64,000 nucleotides of DNA from UBA6244 sp965140775. Lineage in GTDB: Bacteria; Bacteroidota; Bacteroidia; Bacteroidales; F082. The stretch is taken from contig OZ223471.1 in NCBI GenBank assembly GCA_965140775.1, forward strand, positions 1,612,001 to 1,676,000, written 5' to 3'. The notes beneath the pieces were generated by a model. That model was given only the letters and a program-made list of their open reading frames with translations. It had not been told where the DNA came from and did no database searches. The number at the start of each line of letters is the position of its first letter. Position 1 is the first letter of the stretch. Shown here one piece after another: positions 62,589-64,000 of this stretch. The position numbers were made by a program, and so were the translations under genes.

Positions 62589-62664
62589 AAAGTATATAAT
62601 GAATAAGTTGATCCAGATCGTTGGTATCCTGAGGATGTCCGGGGAAAATTTCCGAATGGTTCAT
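62587..62664 (-). CDS. Putative 25-residue leader peptide of carAB
   Basis: ATG at 62664 opens a 25-codon frame (begins MNHSEIFPGH, ends LIHYIL) whose TAA (62589-62587) overlaps the first two bases of the attenuator stem. A ribosome finishing it would cover the stem and prevent termination, as in the pyrBI leader of E. coli. The last codons are U-rich in RNA (CUUAUUCAUUAUAUACUU), where RNA polymerase would pause when UTP is low. There are no Arg codons. The -7 element lies 24 bases upstream. Inferred from position; not a recognised family. Confidence 0.6.
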   Translation of the reverse strand: MNHSEIFPGHPQDTNDLDQLIHYIL

Positions 62665-62687
62665 GGTTGATGAATTGGTTCGGGGGG

Positions 62688-62695
62688 CAAATATA
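62688..62695 (-). promoter_or_regulatory. Promoter -7 element for the carA leader
   Basis: Minus-strand TATATTTG, an exact TAnnTTTG match. Transcription would start near 62680, about 15 bases before the leader ATG. No clear -33 TTTG; the 32-bp repeats begin just upstream. Confidence 0.5.
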
Positions 62696-62714
62696 GGGGA
62701 ATTGATTTATTTGT

Positions 62715-62870
62715 CGGAAAAATCTGACGGAAATTGATTGATCCGTCAGATAAATCTGACGGGAATTGATTGGGTCGATGAAAAAATCTGACGGGAATTG
62801 ATTGGGTCGATGAAAAAATCTGGTGGATATTGATTGGTCCGTCAGATAAATCTGACGGGAAGTGATGGCA
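62715..62870. repeat. 32-bp tandem repeats with CCGTCAG palindromes, left array
   Basis: TCTGACGG or a variant recurs at 62723, 62755, 62787, 62819 and 62851, an exact 32-base period. The unit also holds ATTGATTG. Where one form of the unit meets the next, the palindrome CCGTCAGATAAATCTGACGG appears (62743-62762 and 62839-62858). The same family is found again at 63.7-63.8 kb on the far side of the transposase gene. Confidence 0.85.
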
Positions 62871-62902
62871 TTCGTTCAGGAACGTTGGGTTGAGATATCC
62901 AT

Positions 62903-63144
62903 ATTGCTGTTCGCTTTAGCGTTCATTGCCGTTGGCTTTAGCGTATATTGCCGTTGGCTTTAGCGTCCATTGCTGTTGGCTTTAGCATCCATTGCCGTTG
63001 GAATTAGATACATTGCCGTTGGCTTTAGCATGAATTGCCGTTGGCTTTAGCATCCATTGCCGTTGGCTTTTGCGCCATTGCCGTTGGCTTTAGCATCCAT
63101 TGCCGTTGGCTTTAGCATCCATTGCCGTTGGCTTTAGCCAACGG
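62903..63144. repeat. Eleven 22-bp tandem repeats ending in a full REP-like palindrome
   Basis: ATTGCCGTTGGCTTTAGC-type units start at 62903, 62925, 62947, 62969, 62991, 63012, 63034, 63056, 63077, 63099 and 63121 (22 bases, twice 21). Only the last, next to the transposase gene, is completed into the perfect palindrome CCGTTGGCTTTAGCCAACGG (63125-63144). There are no unique spacers, so this is not a CRISPR array. Confidence 0.9.
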
Positions 63145-63157
63145 AAATGGTTGGCAA

Positions 63158-63598
63158 TCAATCCCCTTTTATTAAACTCCAGCCATGCTTTTGCATGAAG
63201 TTGTCTATTTCTATTTTGAAGCTTTTTTCCGCATGATGAATTTCTTGTCGTTGAATGTAGTTTCTCACCGATGAAACATGACTTTCGCTAACTCCAACAG
63301 CCCAATAGTCGTCTTGCCAGAAAAATTTCTTTTCAATTAGTTGCATTTTGTTTATCCAATATGATGATTCGCCTTTGATAAGTCGGGCAACATCGCTGAT
63401 AGTTTGTTGTTTCCCCAGCGAGATGAGGCAATGGGCGTGATCCGTCCATCCACCGACACAATCGAGCCAGATGTCTTTTTCTATCGCGTTAGTTTTCATG
63501 TGCTGAAACACCAACTTTCTGACGGATGGTGTTTCAAAAAGTTGTTCCCGGTACTTTGTCGTGAATACCATATGGACGTGAATGCTTATCCAACTCAT
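63158..63598 (-). CDS. tnpA: IS200/IS605-like Y1 transposase, RAYT-like
   Basis: 146 residues from the ATG at 63598 (MSWISIHVHMVFTTKYR). The HUH motif is HAHCLI in GGWTDHAHCLISLG, and the catalytic Tyr is in VRNYIQRQEIHH; FFWQDDYWAVGVSES is typical of the Bacteroidota branch. Such single-strand transposases cut at hairpins beside their gene. Its stop lies 13 bases from a perfect REP-like palindrome and both sides carry palindromic repeat arrays, the usual setting for REP-associated (RAYT) transposases. No TnpB is present. It appears intact. Confidence 0.88.
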   Translation of the reverse strand: MSWISIHVHMVFTTKYREQLFETPSVRKLVFQHMKTNAIEKDIWLDCVGGWTDHAHCLISLGKQQTISDVARLIKGESSYWINKMQLIEKKFFWQDDYWAVGVSESHVSSVRNYIQRQEIHHAEKSFKIEIDNFMQKHGWSLIKGD

Positions 63599-63697
63599 GA
63601 GGGTAAAATTTTTGGGAAAATAGGGATAGTTATTTTCTGGGATGTTGAATTTAATACCCAATTATTGTGGGTTCAAATTTAGAAAAAAAGGGGGGTG

Positions 63698-63815
63698 CCG
63701 TCAGATAAATCTGACGGAAATTGATTGATCCGTCGGATAAATCTGACGGGAATTGATGGGGTTGATGAAAAAATCTGACGGAAATTGATTGATCCGACGG
63801 ATAAATCTGACGGGA
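63698..63815. repeat. 32-bp tandem repeats with CCGTCAG palindromes, right array
   Basis: TCTGACGG recurs at 63710, 63742, 63774 and 63806, again exactly 32 bases apart and in the same orientation as the left array. Palindromes: perfect at 63698-63717, near-perfect at 63730-63749 and 63794-63813. Thus the transposase region is bracketed by two arrays of one repeat family. Confidence 0.85.
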
Positions 63816-63873
63816 ATAGGGATAGAATTGACGTTTGTGAAACGGTTTTGGGAGATATTTCTGAAGTTTGCTA

Positions 63874-64000
63874 TTATATCTCCAATACAATTCCCACCGG
63901 ACAATGATCTGAACCAGTTATTTCGGGCATGATAAAGGCTTCCTTCACTTTGTCTTTGATGGATTCGCTTACCAGAAAATAGTCGATTCTCCAGCCTTTG
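63874..64000 (-). CDS. xthA: Exodeoxyribonuclease III, C-terminal end (runs off the window)
   Basis: Only the last 41 codons and stop are inside the window. The minus-strand frame reads KGWRIDYFLVS at the edge and ends ITGSDHCPVGIVLEI. RIDYFLVS and GSDHCPV are the metal- and DNA-binding motifs of the ExoIII/AP endonuclease family, with the catalytic Asp-His in SDH. It repairs abasic sites. The rest of the gene lies to the right of the window. Confidence 0.85.
   Translation of the reverse strand, partial: KGWRIDYFLVSESIKDKVKEAFIMPEITGSDHCPVGIVLEI

Noticed and set aside
62903..63144. CRISPR array
   Set aside because: Units are directly adjacent 21-22 base repeats with no unique spacers and no cas genes nearby.

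Overview
The window comes from a member of the Bacteroidota, most likely class Bacteroidia; I cannot settle the family. Supporting signs are many promoter -7 elements of the form TAnnTTTG, a type IX secretion (T9SS) sorting tail on a CotH protein, a T9SS plug (DUF5103) protein, an LruC-domain lipoprotein, DUF7033 and beta-barrel families typical of the phylum, and a complete Na+-translocating NADH:quinone reductase (nqrABCDEF). I see no rRNA, tRNA, CRISPR array or prophage. Most of the window is ordinary chromosomal sequence; the accessory parts are a HigBA-type toxin-antitoxin pair, a satellite array at 31.9-32.4 kb, and an IS200-like transposase set among REP-like repeats at 62.7-63.8 kb.

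Layout. 0-2.5 kb: the 3' part of a glycosidase and a putative metal exporter. 2.5-6.5 kb: glutamate decarboxylase and glutamate/GABA antiporter (acid resistance), an Rrf2-type Fe-S regulator and a truncated haemoglobin. 6.6-10.4 kb: yidC and a tight SPFH / PH-like / ribbon-helix-helix operon. 10.4-19.7 kb: a PEGA protein, an acyltransferase, a Bax-like glucosaminidase, M16 and M13 metallopeptidases, a superoxide reductase and higBA. 20-28.8 kb: a START protein, dnaX, a porin, a deacetylase-like protein, a GNAT/FemAB-like protein, upp and an ABC permease. 29-34.6 kb: two paralogous beta-barrels (the second frameshifted), a GluR0-like glutamate-gated K+ channel, the satellite array and the LruC lipoprotein. 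34.7-44.9 kb: the T9SS plug protein, then nqrABCDEF, two tandem beta-barrels, apbE and a small cysteine-rich NqrM-like membrane protein. 45-47 kb: an rRNA/tRNA methyltransferase and rpsF-rpsR-rplI. 47-55.6 kb: UDP-GlcNAc 2-epimerase, a DUF2079 protein, a two-component system, secreted MsrB and CotH. 55.6-62.7 kb: purine nucleoside phosphorylase, acyl-CoA synthetase and carAB with an apparent leader-peptide attenuator. The right edge cuts exodeoxyribonuclease III.

How the genes work together. The nqr cluster carries the pump, the flavin transferase ApbE that attaches FMN to NqrB and NqrC, and a candidate iron-maturation factor. GadB and GadC form a proton-consuming cycle. The haemoglobin, the Fe-S regulator, superoxide reductase and secreted MsrB point to a lifestyle exposed to oxygen or nitric oxide with anaerobic-type defences. 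carAB, upp and the purine phosphorylase are nucleotide metabolism; the carAB leader is the most interesting regulatory structure found.
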